From contig VZRG01000752.1 in assembly GCA_013397435.1 (NCBI GenBank), positions 186,001-250,000 of the forward strand: a stretch of DNA of 64,000 bases, given 5' to 3'. The position numbers and the translations under genes are program-made. Positions 50,001-62,325 of this stretch are shown here, in pieces. Under the pieces are notes generated by a model. That model was not told the origin of the DNA. It saw only the letters and a program-made list of their open reading frames with translations, and did no database searches. Origin of the DNA: Erythrocercus mccallii (Eukaryota > Chordata > Aves > Passeriformes > Dicruridae). Every line of letters begins with the position of its first letter. Positions within the stretch are counted from its first letter, which is position 1.

Positions 50001-53000
50001 CAGCTGGGTTGTTCAGTCTATGGTGGGAAAGGAAACAACTCTGTAATCCTTCTACAGCTGCAGAAGCCATAAGATATTTTTGTGAAGGTAGTGAAATGTG
50101 CATGGAGAAAATCCTTATAAATGGGTAATGATCAGCTTACATTATTATTGCTCATTTGGCCTTTCATGAGGAGTTTTGGTGTTTTTACGGTTTGGGAGGA
50201 GGCCAGGGTCAGACTTTAGAAACAAAGAGAGTATTTTTTGGTAATTAAGAAAAATTATGCTTGAGTTCTTAATTAAATCAGAATACCCTTAAGCTGCCCT
50301 GCTGCGAATGCATCGATGCAGATCTTCTGGCAGCAAGTCAAGCATTGTCACCACTCCTGTGCCTACTATTTGTTATTTAGGCATGTATGTGAGGATTTCT
50401 GGTGAAGACAGGGCAATATTAATGCTGCTGTGCAAGCCCTGAGTGTAACTTCATCCAAACATGGGCAAACAACTCCAAGGGAGACTTCTGAATCAGAATG
50501 AGTGCAGAGGAGCTTGGAAAAAGTTGTATTAGGGATCTGTGGCCTAGACTGATTCACAGGTTGTACAGAGACTTTGTAGTCATCTTTTCTGACTTTCTAT
50601 ATTACACAGCCATTAAACTGTGCTCCTGAATTGACTCTGTTTTGACCACAGGTGCATGTTTAGGAAATGGGAGGAGGAAGGAATTATGACCTGAATTTAC
50701 AAAGGTTCATTAATTTTGAAGTCATCACAGCTCTTGGTAAAAGATCTTAATCTTTATTACCTTCCCAGGTAATTACCTCCATTATCATCACCACAGTTAA
50801 ATGTTTATTATTCATTTCTACACTAAACTTTCTTTAAGCTTCATATGTTCAGACTTGGGACACTTTAGTGCACTACAGCCAGGAGATTCAATGTGATATC
50901 TGTTCTGGCACAGATGCCAGTGGAGGATCCTGCACCTTACCAGAAGAATCATTAGAGGTGGGAAGAACTGGAACTGACTTATAGCAGTGGGATTTATAGC
51001 CTGGTATTCTCATGCGTGTCACCACTCCAGTAACCCTCATGGAATAAGGCTCTGCTCCTGGCATGCACTGCAGAAGCACCGTCAGCTTTTCAACTTCTTT
51101 GACCTTGTATGTCAGCCCCATAATATGTGAGATCAAGAGAAATTTGCTTTAAGAATCAAATCAAGCTGACGGAGCCAGGAATTAACAAGAAAGGCATTAG
51201 GAGCTCGTTTATTTCCTCATGGTGTAAATCTAAACCCCTGGCATGGTATCCAGAAGACATTTAATTTTGTAGCTGCATAGCAGCAGTCTGTATCATTCTG
51301 CAAATCACCTTCATCTATTCACACTTAACAGCACTGTTGTTTATTCTCTTTGACCTGATAAACCAGAGATGAGAGGATTAGGTTTCCAGACACTGTGTGT
51401 CTTTTTCTTAGTGACCAATTTAAATTTCAGGCGCAAGTGAGCCAGTTGACTGCCTGGTGAGATATGGCACACCTTGGAACTAATGAGCCTTGACTATAGT
51501 TGTAATTCATCAGTGACACCTGCCTGTATTACTTTACCTGGTTAGCTGGCATTGATTCTGTGGTATGTGAAATCTGCTGACTTTATTGAAGGATTGGGCA
51601 GGCTGCCCCACTTAGAAAACTAAAGATACTGAAAGACACCATCTAAATATGGTTTACAAAGGACCTAAGACAAGCAGTCTGGAAAGAAGAGACTGCTAGA
51701 AGAGATCAGAGTGGTATGTAGTCTGCTGATTACTAGTTTAATAAAACCAGAAAATAGATTTGTGTATGTATGTAGGGAGAATTAAGGTAGATTGTGTAGA
51801 CTGTGTATTGTGCACAGGTTGCTTGAGAGTAAGCTGGAAAAAGATTTAGTCATGTAATAATCAGTAAATTAATGGTCAGTTTTAGCAGTCAGCTATGTGG
51901 CTATCCCATTACAGTACTTTATGAAGGTGACCATTTAAAAAAAACCTACTATAGGTCTTAAAAGTGCCATGTATTTCTGTGACTGAGAAACTACATGTTT
52001 TTTGTTTATGTTATATGCATAGAAGAATGCACTTTATGTATAAGCTTCACATGCATTTGAAAGCCATATTTGGTTCTGCAGGATTCTGCTAGCTGTTCAG
52101 AGTACATTTCCGTGGAAACCTTAACAGCTTTCAGATGCCTCATTCTAAATATCTTGATAAAAGACATTCTTAATGAGTTCTTATTCATTCTAATCATGGC
52201 TGCTTTTATTAAAAAAATATTTTGAATGAAAATGGCTACAAACTCCCTACACTCACTTTCCTGTGTTCTTTAGCTCCTGAACAGTGATTCACAAAATATC
52301 CATGTTCGTCATGGAGCCAATACCTACATGCTGCTTGTGCAGTTCTTTTGATAGACAGGGTTGTGTTCAAATATTTCATTAAAGGGACTGATCCTTTGAA
52401 GTTTTACTATTGGCTTCCTTAGATCTGGATCAGTCTTAAAACTAATCAGTTCTTAGCTGGATAACACCCAATAAATCTGGATGGTTAATAAAGCAGCATA
52501 AAGGGTATCTTTCTTGCAGCTGAGACAACCTACGTGCACATAACATTATTTTTGGCTGCCAGCTCCCGTAAGTGACTTTGTTTTCTTCAGTAATTAATGA
52601 TGAATTCCATTGACATAGGTTAAAAAAAATCTAAGCAAGCATTTTATCTTTTCCTCCTCTACTTTTTCCATCCTTCTGGTCCTGTGGCTGAATCTAGTCT
52701 TTTCTGCTCAACATGCTTTCTACTTGGTATCTTGCTCATTTCTTCAAGGCTAAAAGACATTTGAGAAGCCATCCCAGGTTTTTTGAAAGAGCCTGTTCTG
52801 TTTCATCATGTTTCATGGGCTTCAAGGATGTTTCATCCCCTCCACAGCACTGGTGCTGCAGAAGCTTGAAACTTCTTGCCTTCTTCAACCTCTCCTTCCC
52901 TAGAGCCTGGAGCCACTCATCTCCTGCCTTCTCTTACCCTTTCCTTGTGCTTCCCCTCAGCTTCTTACCAGCCTTTGTGGAAAACATCACTTCTTGCAGC

Positions 53001-53834
53001 TGTCACTCAACACACCCTGCCCTTACTGCCTGCTGCCCCTCACTTCCAAATGCCATCAACTCTAATTCTACTTTAGGTAACTCCAGTATTTTTATGTGTC
53101 CTACCCAATGTGTTTTTCAGTAACATCCTGTCCTGTGTGGAAACCTTGGGACCATTGCCTTCTGATTCCCTTTCTTTCAGATCTTAAGGCAGAAGACTGC
53201 TAAGAGCTTTCCTCTCCCATGCCCCTCCGAGCAATGTGAGCCCCAAACACAGCTTCAGCTGTTAGCTTTGCTCTGCCCACAGCTAACTCCCCACAAACAG
53301 GATGCATACTCCTTGGTGGGTACCTAGCCCTTGGCTAGCGCACTTGGTCACAATCATCCATATCACTGTACTTTTTATAAATCAGACCTGTAATCTTGGT
53401 TTCCTATGGTTAGATCCTAATGTTCTGGTTTTGTCTCAGTATTTTTATTCCCACCTGCCCTATGTTTTCCAAACAAGATCTCATGTCTCTTCACGCTCCT
53501 GTATTATTTTCCTTGTCTCAGCCACGCTGTTCCCATATGACTGAGTAGCCTGCTCTCCTTCTCTGGCCTCTTTTCAGATGATGCTCATTTATTAGTCAAT
53601 TGTTCAAATCTCCTTCTCTTCCTGTTTATTATTCTCTTATCTCTCCTTCAGGTTGTCTTACTGCCTCACCTCTTCCTGAGAAGGAAACCGCCTCAGATTC
53701 GTCCATAGCTTTGTTCAGCCCTATTTGCCTGGCTTTTTGGCTTCTGAAGCAGTCTGCTCTGCTATAGTGACCCAAAATCAGCTTTTAATTAAAATATGAG
53801 AAACCACTATACTCTTCTTCCAATCTTTGCCTCT

Positions 53835-53910
53835 CCCCCCCAAAAAACCAAGCAACCAAAAAACAAAAAACCAAAAAAAACAACCAAAAAAAAACCAACA
53901 AAAAAAAAGA
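53835..53910 (+). repeat. A-rich low-complexity (CAAA/CCAAAA) tract
   Basis: Repeated units of ccaaaaaa and caacc with long A runs form a simple sequence tract of about 75 bases. Its complement produces a Phe/Trp-rich open frame on the minus strand that is not a gene. Confidence 0.85.
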
Positions 53911-54282
53911 GACAAACATTCACTGCTTAGGAGATGAAAACTTGCCTTGTCCTGTCTGCTCTTGGCTGGCAAAAAACAACAGACATTATAGTTTTGCTCT
54001 CTCCAAATTTTATTATCCAATCTGCCTATGCATTTTGTAGACTGCCTAGTACCAGGATGTCTGTCCTATATGGAAATACAGGTGTCTGCTAAAGAAGGCA
54101 GGAGCTTTCCTTGAAATGGAGAATGTAAACCCCCTCCCTCCAAAGTATTATAATTTTGAAATTAAGGGGCTCTCAGGCAAAGATATAGGAATAACTTTTC
54201 TAGGAAAATGAAAACAAAAAATGTAGTAGTACAAAAAACCAACCAAACAAAAAGAAAACACTGACAGAGTTAGAATACAACC

Positions 54283-54705
54283 TGACACCCTGTTGGTCAG
54301 GGTGTTTGTGGCAGTCCAGTAAAGTCCTACTGGAATGACAGATGTGGTTCTGTTGAAGCAATGATTCTGTAGAAGGGTGTAGTTTTCCTCTGAAAGTCCA
54401 GTGGGGCTGAGATGGGTCCAGTCTTCCTCTGGGAATCCAGTGGAATGAGGCTGCCTTGGTGTCCTGACTCTCAGATTTTTATCCAGGTAGGGATGCTTGG
54501 CTCCTCACAATGGGTGGAGCATCTCACAATGGGATGGTGTAATTTTATCAGTCATGCAGTAAGCCTTCATGGCTGATTAACAGCAGATATCTCCCTGGGT
54601 GGAGATTGGCTCATGGAAGAGATAAAGAACACTGCCCCACCTGGTTTTAACAGAAGACAATAGAGCGCATACATTTGGTTTCATCTTGCATTGCAACCCA
54701 AGACA
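54283..54705 (-). mobile_element. Solo LTR of an endogenous retrovirus (about 423 bp)
   Basis: Read on the minus strand the element starts TGTCTTGGGTTGCAATGCAA and ends CTGACCAACAGGGTGTCA, so it has TG...CA termini. No retroviral coding sequence adjoins, so it appears to be a solo LTR. From memory the 5' terminus resembles LTRs common in songbird genomes, but I cannot name the family with certainty. The five bases flanking each side (caacc and atgtc) do not match, so either the borders are a little off or the duplication has decayed. Confidence 0.65.
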
Positions 54706-55598
54706 ATGTCATTGAGAGGTTTCTAGTGCTTGAGCTGATGAGAGTAATGTGGCTCAAGGTGACAGGTCCTCTGTGAGGCATCCACGCTCAACACTTTACC
54801 AGGAATCACTGATAGCTGCAGCAGGAACTTCCAGAGCATTCCTTGAGGGGGGACATGAAGACAGCGATTAGCAGTTTCCAGGGGAAACAAGGCATGGTAC
54901 TACTCCCCACCTATAAGAACATTATTTCTCTTCTGTCTTACCACTGTCAGCACTTCACAATGTTTTTCCCATCTGACCCACATTTAATTTGCTAGCATGT
55001 CTGGGAGTTTTCATGAAAATGTGTCATAGGCTGACTCACAGTAAAGAAGCAATCAAAACAGGACAAGAAAATCTCTTTCAGGCAAAACAATATCTTATGT
55101 ATGCATCTAACTGATGTTATTTGACTTTTTCATACTAGATTGCCACAAACAAGAATTTCAAAGTTGGAAAAGAAATTTGTACTTGAAGTCCAGCTTTCCC
55201 TTTAGTGAATCCCAGGCAGCACTCCCTAAATGAACGCCCTCACACCTCTGTTAATAAGGGTAGTACCTGTGTCTCAGCACACAGAGCATGGGAAACTGTG
55301 ACCACAGGTAGGATGCTCAAACGCAACACCAGGATGCCCTCCAGTCTCCTAGAAAACTCAGAGAAGACTTGCTGCCATGTGGTGTCATGCCAACACTGTA
55401 CAACAATGGATTAATGGATTAAATTAAATGGATTAAAAGGGCTTCCCGCTCATAGTAGTAGCCAAAGAAAAAGACGAAAAAATGCCATTTGAAAAGAGAG
55501 AAGTAAGATTATATGTACTCAAAAGTCAAGTGTGACATGGATGAGAGAAAGCATCTGAGAAAATAATGGCGTCCTAGCAGCAGTGGGAGAGAAGCTTG

Positions 55599-55659
55599 AG
55601 AAAACTTCTCCCCAACCACATTTTTCTCCCTTGTGAAAAGCTTTTCCCCAACCACATTT
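55599..55659 (+). repeat. Imperfect direct repeat (about 26 bp, two copies)
   Basis: The core cttctccccaaccacattt recurs as cttttccccaaccacattt, one mismatch in 19, about 35 bases downstream. Similarity extends a few bases on the left (gagaaaa and gtgaaaa). Confidence 0.8.
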
Positions 55660-58600
55660 CCAAGGCAGGCCATCTCCCTGAAAAATGTTACTGGAGGTCT
55701 GCAGAATGGAAGAGGCCCCCAGATGCCAATAGATGTCTCTTGTCCCCATGGAGATGCCACCTGTGGTGTCTGCCATCCAACTGGATGACCACCCTTGTGG
55801 ATAGCTGGCACCAGAGGCAATTTGGGGTGCCATGAACTGCAACATGCTTTCCTGCTTCTTAAATGAGCTCAGTGCCAGATGCCAGAAGATTCCCTTGCCA
55901 GGATGTGTGTCACCTCACTGAACTTCAGGATGCCCTGGTGCGACATGAGGTAGGGTGACAGTGCTTTCCACACAGGCAGAGTAAATGCACCTGGCTGTTG
56001 CCTTTCAGCCTTGGCCTGGTGCTGCTGTACTTCAGCATCTGCAGCAGCCCAGGGGTGCTGCCAAGCCACAGCTGAAACAGGGATTGAAAACAAGTGTAAC
56101 TTCATCCAGTTTCACCATGGATTTGTTTTCCTCCCCTCAGTGGGCAAACTGACACTAGGTGTCAAAAGTTGGATTGGAGATCAGTAATCATGGGGACATC
56201 CTCCTTCAGCTCTGTGCCTGACAAAGGCCCTGCTGGTGCCAGCAACAGAGAGAAACATAGGTCTTGATATTTCTTCAGGTATGTGAACCAGCACAGTGGA
56301 AAACATCTGTGTATTATTCTGAAAATCCAAGCTGTTGTTTACTGAACAAGACGAAAAAATTCCCTGATTTTGTGCTGGGAGAAAGCAAAGCAGCTGGGAC
56401 TGGGCTGTCATTTAGTTTGTTTTACTTAAGCATGAACATTACCACTTCATTAGATTACAGTGCATAATGTGAACTAATAGATAAATTTTTAAAATTAATA
56501 CATTTTCATTCTATAAAGACTGATTGCTATAGCTAGGGAAGAGGATTTTCTTAGCAGTGCTTATCTCAGAAGCTATTGGAAGGGAATCTGGTAGTACATT
56601 TTAATTGGCTGCATCATAAGATGTGTTAATGATTTGTTGGACAATTATTAAGCTGTTTAATCTTCCCATCAGCCCGTGCAGGATGTAGTTACGAATAACA
56701 TCTTTTGTACACAACAGACATGTGACTCTGGAAAGATAAGATCCATCTCCCTCTTTAGGATCTTGCAAAGAAACATGAGAATCTCCAGAAACCATCCTAG
56801 CTCCTGCAATTTACAGCAGCTGGATTAATGTATTACATGTCTTCTGGGGGGGGGAAAAAAAAGATCTTTGTTATGTTTAACATCAATAGATTTTAGCTAG
56901 CACCTGTTTCATCAGTGGCACTACCCTGCAACTTTCTTACAAAAATACTTCTGAAAGAAGGCTTTCTTGAAAAAAAAAAAAATTACGCTCTTGCTATTCC
57001 AGCTGGGACAAATTCATCAAACTGGCAAAGGCTTTAGTAGTAATAATTATACAGTGGCCTTTTCTTTTGAAATCTGGAAAGCTCATAATAAATGAGTCAG
57101 TGATTAGGAAGGGAGAAAAGCAGTTGAGTGCTGGTTAGAGGGACTGCATTCGGCACTGTGCCATGAGTTTGCTCTGTGCCAAAGTGTAAAGCATTTACAT
57201 CATGCCTTGGGAGGCGGTGGTAATGCTAATTGTATAGCTCTTGTTTGCAGATGTTCTAGCTGAGGCCCAAACAAAGACTGAAGTCTCAGCACCTCTGTCC
57301 AGATGCAGCTGAACCAAAGGAAGATTTACTTCTGAAATAATCTGCATATCTGAAAACTCATATTCTGAAATTTCATCCACTAAATCCAGTGCCTCAGGTT
57401 AGTGGCTACTCTGGACTTACCTCAATTTCCCAGCTCTCAGAGGGTGAGCTATTATTCCTTTTGACTCATACTCTTGTTGAAAATATGTGGATATTTGTGG
57501 ATATTCCAGTGCTATGTGCTGAATTTTACAGAAAAACACATAAGGAAATGTATAATTCTGCTACTGTAGCAAAGTATGAGTAATGCAAATTAAAAGCTGC
57601 AAGGGGACTGCACAGTGACCAGGGAGAACATTACAGTTTGAATGCCCATTAATTATCTTCTTTCCTGTGACTAAACCAAGACAGACATGCATCCTATAGA
57701 GAAAATAGTATGTCATTAATTAAAATCATATCAGGTTAATGCATGAAGGAGATATTAAATAAGCCTACACAGACTTAATTATACTGTACCCCAATTTTTG
57801 TGTCTTTGACTTTACAACTTCTGTAATATTTTAGCATGGTACCTCTATGTGTGCCTGTGCATTGATTATATCTTAATTAACTTATTCTGAAGCAATAAAA
57901 GACAGATTTCCTAAAAAAAAAATTCATCAAAACAAACTGGAGTTTAATACTTCAAACTACCTTGGAACAGAAAAGTGTTAGAGGAATTAAAAATGCCCTC
58001 CAAATATGTAAATGCTGTCACTTCAAAGTTACTTCATCTTCTCCTTTCCCCTTCAAGCTCCAAGTAAATTCTACCCTGGGGAAAACCCTGTGGAAGCTGG
58101 GCCTCAGGAGGAGGTCAAAAATTAGGCTATGAACTTAAAGAAAACCTCATGACAACTTTGAAGTGTGTAACTGTGATTCATTGGAGTAAGTACCTGTAAT
58201 TCTCCCCTTGGGAAGTGGATGGACTTCTACATGTTGCTTGAGACTGCGTGATGAGGCCAGTCCTAAGGGGAAGCACAGTATTAACAGGAAAATAATATTG
58301 CTAACAGAGAGAGCCTCTGACAGCCTTCCATGAAGTAGCCAGTTTTGGCTGATGGGGCTTTTTTAAAAATTATGAAGCCAGAAGCAGTTTTGCTGTGGTC
58401 ATGGAGTACAGGAGGTGGTCCTTTATTTCAAGGGGTAGGCAGCATTTCAATCCTATGCAGTAGCTACAGCTTTTCTTCAAATAAAAATTATAAATCAACT
58501 TGGTGTTTCTGTCAGCTTTCAGTTCTTTTATGGAAAATCCATTCTGTTGTGTGGCTGTTGCAATCAGTTGCTTGTAGTTTGTGCAGCAAGAAGCCATAAA

Positions 58601-58814
58601 CCACATGACCATGTCATGGGGCACCTGTTCCACTGGACTTTCTTGGCAAGAGTCCCCATGTCACGTTTGCTATGGTAGGCATACTACTGATAATTTCAGT
58701 AAGAAGCATGAGGTTCTTAAGTATACATTTTTAATAATTTGACTTTTGTTTCTTTCCCCCTGGTTCTTGCTGTTTCTTAGTCTATCATTCTCTCCTGAAA
58801 ATTATTAATATTTT

Positions 58815-58857
58815 GAGGTGGCTCAAGTGGTAAGTCTACATTTTCATCGTCCCTCCA
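58815..58857 (+). repeat. Diverged direct repeat, copy 1
   Basis: It begins gaggtggctcaagtggtaag and aligns without gaps to 59615-59657, about 34 of 43 bases identical, with most differences being transitions. Probably a small relic of an unrecognised dispersed repeat. Confidence 0.6.
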
Positions 58858-59614
58858 AGATCTGCAGCTCAGTGAATTCTTATCAATTTTGCAAAGGCTG
58901 CTGCATTAAAGTGGCTTTGTTGCTTAGATAAGGAAACAACAAATTTGTGCAGCCAGATGTACAAATGAACCATGTTCTGGAGCAAGAAGGCCTGTGAAAG
59001 AACATGACACCCAAAATAGGCATAGGGGAGAAGAGTGACGCAGGTGTGCTCAGACAGAGGTGGCAAGCAATTCTGCTCTTGGGAAGCAGGGAAAAGATAG
59101 CATGCTGTGCCAGTTTGAACAGCAGTGAAGTAATTTTGTTCCCTTGCAAATAGATGCCTTGGAAAAAAGTAGAGGTGGCATGCCAAGAGGCTATTGATCA
59201 CATTGCTAAATAAAGCAGTAGCCTCACTTCATGGGAGGTTCTTCTAGAAGCTCCTGCTAAGCATTGATGAGGAAAGGACTGGAGCCACCCCAGCACGCCA
59301 GCCTGGCACAACACATGCACAGCAGCAAATGGAGGCCATGTTCAATAGCAGCCCGTGAGCCAGCACCTCCCAAATCACCACCCATCAGAAGGGACAGATG
59401 GAGCTGAAGGGCCATCACACAGCAGTTCAAAGACACGTGTGGAAAAGTGGCGTGACAGGATGGACTCGCCTGCTGTCTCCTTCCGCAGGAAAGCAAGGAG
59501 GGCTGCTGGGGAGTTCCCAGCTCAAGTGCCTAATCTCCAGATGAGATGGGATGGGGGCAGTTAGCAAAAATGCTGCTGCTTATTGGGGTCATAGGAATGA
59601 GAGAATAATGCTGT

Positions 59615-59657
59615 GGGGTGGCTCAAGCAGTGAGTCCACATTTTTATCATATGTCCA
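59615..59657 (+). repeat. Diverged direct repeat, copy 2
   Basis: It begins ggggtggctcaagcagtgag and is the partner of the copy 800 bases upstream in the same orientation. Confidence 0.6.
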
Positions 59658-60460
59658 GGATTCTGTGGTTTGTCCTTGTTACCACAGAATAGAATGAGCC
59701 ACAGCGTTTCTGTCCTCTATGCTATGAATAATGTCCCTAAGTGATTTAGATAAAATGGCAATTCCATCCCATCTTAATTCCAAGCGAGCATGTCAAGAAA
59801 GGGACTGATGAAATACTAGCAGGATGCTAAGGTCATGTTCTGGGTAGAAACCTTGAGCCAAAGAGGATGCTACGATTGTTGGGGCAATGAGCTTCGCTCA
59901 AGGAATCAACTGTTAGAAATAAGAACTGTGCAAAATGGGTAAGTCAGGAGCAACTTAGTGCAAACATGTTACTATTCTGAAAACCAACAATAGTTCTATA
60001 GCCATCATCCACCTGCTTCTTTTATGGATCTAGACATCCCAGAGCCAGTCTTGCTACAGTTTCTAATCTATGATGAAAGGCAAGAGGAGGGTTTCACAGA
60101 GGAGCTGGAGGGGCTAGGAAGGCTGGCACTGTCTTCGTAGTCGAGGGGTATCCTTTGTCTGTCATGAATAGCTTAGAGGATCTGAGAAACAAAGGTCCTG
60201 TTCCTTGCTGTTAGCTAGGGTCCTTTGGTCATGCCTACTCCACCATAAATACTGATGCTTACTTAAGCCTGACTATGCTCAGCCACATACATCTAAGGAA
60301 AGTTAATACCATACTATTTAGAAAATCAATACACTTTTGTAGTATAAAGATTATTTGGTACAATAGTTAATGAATGAGATTTTCCTGATGTGGGCTGAGG
60401 CCGTTAGCTGGGGGCTGGAGGCCTAGCAAGAGAGAGGCACAGCCAAAAATACCCTCTGCT

Positions 60461-60490
60461 GTCCAGCTGCAGCCCAAAGAGCAGCTGGAC
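60461..60490. repeat. Perfect 10-bp inverted repeat
   Basis: gtccagctgc and gcagctggac are exact reverse complements separated by 10 bases. Each arm contains CAGCTG, an E-box. It lies about 400 bases upstream of the LONRF2 CpG island. Confidence 0.8.
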
Positions 60491-61138
60491 GTGGGTATCT
60501 CCTCGTTGGATTGACAGGCTTTCCGCTTCTCAGAGCGGTTTGTTTACAGCTGTGTCTAAAATAAACGTTGCCTAACTTTTTTTTTTTTTCCGCTCCTGTT
60601 ATTCCTGCGGAGCAAGTTGGATTCCTCTCTGACTCACGCATGATTAACTAACTTCCAGCTGCATTATCTTTAGTGTTGCTGCCGATGCACAAGCCAGCGC
60701 TCAGCACGACTCGTGGATCCCAAGCTGTGCTGGCGAGGCTTCCACTTACAGAAAAGGATTTTTTTTCTAACAGTTGTGGGGTTTGGGAAATGTTATTATT
60801 TTTATTTGTGTATTTATTTATTCATTTATTTAAGAGACAGCAAGCACTTGTTTTCTCGGGGACCAGAAAAATAAAAAGAAACAACCGATAACACTCCCCG
60901 ACCCACCCGGTGCGATGCTGCTGGCGGAGAGGCCGCGCCCGGCGGCAGAGCGGCACCGGGGGCGCACGGCGGGACGGGAGGCGATGGGACAGGAGGGTCC
61001 GGCAGCCCCGGCGAGGGGGGACCCGTTAACGCCGGGCACCAGGAAACGGGAAGGAAGAGGCTGAGCTCGGCAGGAGCCGCACGGCGGAAGCCCCCCTGGC
61101 CCCGCTCCCGCTGGGAGCCGCCGCCGCCGGACCGGGGG

Positions 61139-61184
61139 CACGTGCAGGCGCGGCGGCGCGGGGCACGTGCGGGGCGGGCACGTG
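61139..61184 (+). promoter_or_regulatory. Cluster of three CACGTG E-boxes
   Basis: CACGTG occurs at 61139-61144, 61164-61169 and 61179-61184, each in the context GGCACGTGC. Starts are 25 and 15 bases apart. This palindrome is the canonical site for USF, MYC/MAX, TFE and CLOCK/BMAL1-type bHLH factors. Upstream position relative to LONRF2 exon 1 suggests a promoter role, which is an inference. Confidence 0.6.
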
Positions 61185-61383
61185 CGGCACCGGCACCTGG
61201 CGGCGGCGGCCGGGCGGGCACGGAGGGAGGGACGAAGAGAGGGAAAGAGGAGCTCCCGCCGCGCCATCGCTGCCCCCGGGCAGGGCGGGCGGTCGGGCGG
61301 CCTCGGGTGGTTTTACCCAACCGTTCGGCCTTTACATAAGCCGGGAGCCGGTCCGCCCCCCATCCCCGCTGCCTTTCCCCCTT

Positions 61384-62188
61384 NNNNNNNNNNNNNNNNN
61401 NNNNNNNNNNNNNNNNNNNNNNNNNNNNNNNNNNNNNNNNNNNNNNNNNNNNNNNNNNNNNNNNNNNNNNNNNNNNNNNNNNNNNNNNNNNNNNNNNNNN
61501 NNNNNNNNNNNNNNNNNNNNNNNNNNNNNNNNNNNNNNNNNNNNNNNNNNNNNNNNNNNNNNNNNNNNNNNNNNNNNNNNNNNNNNNNNNNNNNNNNNNN
61601 NNNNNNNNNNNNNNNNNNNNNNNNNNNNNNNNNNNNNNNNNNNNNNNNNNNNNNNNNNNNNNNNNNNNNNNNNNNNNNNNNNNNNNNNNNNNNNNNNNNN
61701 NNNNNNNNNNNNNNNNNNNNNNNNNNNNNNNNNNNNNNNNNNNNNNNNNNNNNNNNNNNNNNNNNNNNNNNNNNNNNNNNNNNNNNNNNNNNNNNNNNNN
61801 NNNNNNNNNNNNNNNNNNNNNNNNNNNNNNNNNNNNNNNNNNNNNNNNNNNNNNNNNNNNNNNNNNNNNNNNNNNNNNNNNNNNNNNNNNNNNNNNNNNN
61901 NNNNNNNNNNNNNNNNNNNNNNNNNNNNNNNNNNNNNNNNNNNNNNNNNNNNNNNNNNNNNNNNNNNNNNNNNNNNNNNNNNNNNNNNNNNNNNNNNNNN
62001 NNNNNNNNNNNNNNNNNNNNNNNNNNNNNNNNNNNNNNNNNNNNNNNNNNNNNNNNNNNNNNNNNNNNNNNNNNNNNNNNNNNNNNNNNNNNNNNNNNNN
62101 NNNNNNNNNNNNNNNNNNNNNNNNNNNNNNNNNNNNNNNNNNNNNNNNNNNNNNNNNNNNNNNNNNNNNNNNNNNNNNNNNNNNNNNN
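61384..62188. other. Assembly gap (805 N)
   Basis: The gap covers the transcription start, start codon and most of the first exon of LONRF2. Confidence 1.
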
Positions 62189-62325
62189 GGTGCTGGGCAA
62201 CCTGCTGCACAAGTGGTTCGGCGCCGAGAGCCGGGCGCGGCGGCTCCGCGCCGAGGGGGACGCGCTGCGGGAGCGCCAGGAGCTGCCGGCCGCCCTGGAG
62301 AAGTACAACCAGGCCCTAGAGATGG
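62189..62325 (+). CDS. LONRF2: LONRF2 exon 1, 3' part only (LON peptidase N-terminal domain and RING finger protein 2)
   Basis: The visible 137 nt read VLGNLLHKWFGAESRARRL, then RAEGDALRERQELPAALEKY and NQALEM, ending ATGG before the donor gtgagt. The second half is a TPR-type helix pair (A-E-G-x-x-L-R-E-x-x-x-x-x-A-A-L-x-K-Y-N-x-A-L). The 'LLHKWF' linker followed by this TPR start is what LONRF-family proteins have after their first RING finger. LONRF proteins combine RING fingers, TPRs and a C-terminal LON substrate-binding domain and act as ubiquitin ligases in protein quality control. The family is clear; assignment to LONRF2 rests on position next to CHST10 in the same orientation, as in human. 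The N-terminal RING is lost in the gap and later exons lie beyond the window. Confidence 0.85.

Larger units (their letters stand above)
46196..54282. other. Intergenic, no gene seen
   Basis: The stretch 52640-53700 is notably pyrimidine-rich on the plus strand, which explains several open frames there. A/C-rich simple sequence occurs at 53835-53910. Apart from the hairpin at 47034-47081 I recognise no gene or element. Confidence 0.5.
54706..60860. other. Intergenic upstream of LONRF2, no gene seen
   Basis: This is mixed AT-rich intergenic DNA. It contains a short imperfect direct repeat at 55599-55659, a diverged 43-bp repeat pair at 58815 and 59615, and ATTTA-rich sequence at 60795-60835 just before the LONRF2 CpG island. 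Open frames here look like noise. Confidence 0.5.

Noticed and set aside
52713..53123. 136-codon plus-strand open frame
   Set aside because: Arises from pyrimidine-rich sequence (Ser/Phe/Leu/Pro rich); no domain seen.
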